Source of the DNA: CAG-791 sp963605745
GTDB lineage: Bacteria; Bacillota; Clostridia; Lachnospirales; Lachnospiraceae
Length of the DNA stretch: 64,000 bases
Assembly: GCA_963605745.1 (NCBI GenBank)
Contig: CAVCWT010000002.1
Coordinates: 1-64,000 of the forward strand
Direction: 5' to 3'
The position numbers were made by a program, and so were the translations under genes. Under the pieces are notes generated by a model. The model saw only the letters and a program-made list of their open reading frames with translations, did no database searches and was not told the origin of the DNA. This document shows positions 63,956 to 64,000 of this stretch, piece by piece. Positions within the stretch are counted from its first letter, which is position 1; every line of letters begins with the position of its first letter.

Positions 63956-63961
63956 AACTGA
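63956..63961 (-). promoter_or_regulatory. Extended -10 of the Na+ decarboxylase operon
   Basis: On minus TGCTAAAAT, an extended -10, lies about 105 bases upstream of mmdA; the -35 (TTCGTT region) is weak. The leader contains CCTTTCGGGC and GCATAATACGCC-type pairings but no recognised riboswitch. Confidence 0.4.
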
Positions 63962-64000
63962 TGAAAAAAACGAACCACATTATGAAACTTTTTCAGCACC

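Overview
The window (about 50% G+C by eye) reads like chromosome of an anaerobic, Gram-positive Clostridia member, most likely Lachnospiraceae. The evidence is an FtsK/SpoIIIE translocase, a Rex redox repressor, a sodium-pumping biotin-dependent decarboxylase operon, a Re-type citrate synthase-like gene next to a eukaryote-type NADP isocitrate dehydrogenase, a BmpA-type nucleoside transporter, strong AGGAGG ribosome-binding sites, and a giant surface protein built from InlB-B-like repeats. Nearly all genes are on the minus strand; only the ABC-F ATPase, tyrA and aroA run on plus. The genus and species cannot be named from this sequence alone.

Layout. 94-9182: ftsK, yebC with a small overlapping acidic ORF, a CNNM/CorC-type protein, a bifunctional NAD(P)HX repair enzyme, and rex. 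9556-11646 (+): ABC-F ATPase. 11848-15255: icd, a FadR-type GntR regulator and a Re-citrate synthase-like enzyme, probably one operon making 2-oxoglutarate. 15675-17768: an EF-G paralogue with altered GTPase motifs. 18073-23233: purine-nucleoside-type ABC transporter (lipoprotein, ATPase, two permeases). 23590-26729: xpt and leuS. 27217-29774 (+): tyrA and aroA. 29775-30321: a decay zone with gene remnants. 30299-31594: metY. 31968-45656: the 4562-residue surface protein. 45861-47920: a small Cys-rich protein, a GH51 arabinofuranosidase and tRNA-Leu(CAA). 48054-53441: lysA, ung, pepD, hisF, hisH. 53507-55800: a two-component system. 56061-58250: glycogen debranching enzyme. 58509-63852: a five-gene biotin/Na+ pump operon that contains both an oxaloacetate/pyruvate-type and an acyl-CoA-type carboxyltransferase.

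The most distinctive non-genic signal is a dispersed short palindromic element with about 17-bp terminal inverted repeats (core GGTGCTAAACAGATAC). It occurs at least seven times, in full, half and diverged forms. Several copies lie within a few bases of a stop codon. Metabolically the window joins amino-acid synthesis (glutamate precursor, Lys, His, aromatic, Met), glycogen and arabinoside breakdown, and Na+-coupled decarboxylation. A GntR-type palindrome (TTGTATAC core) lies upstream of both the citrate synthase-like gene and lysA.
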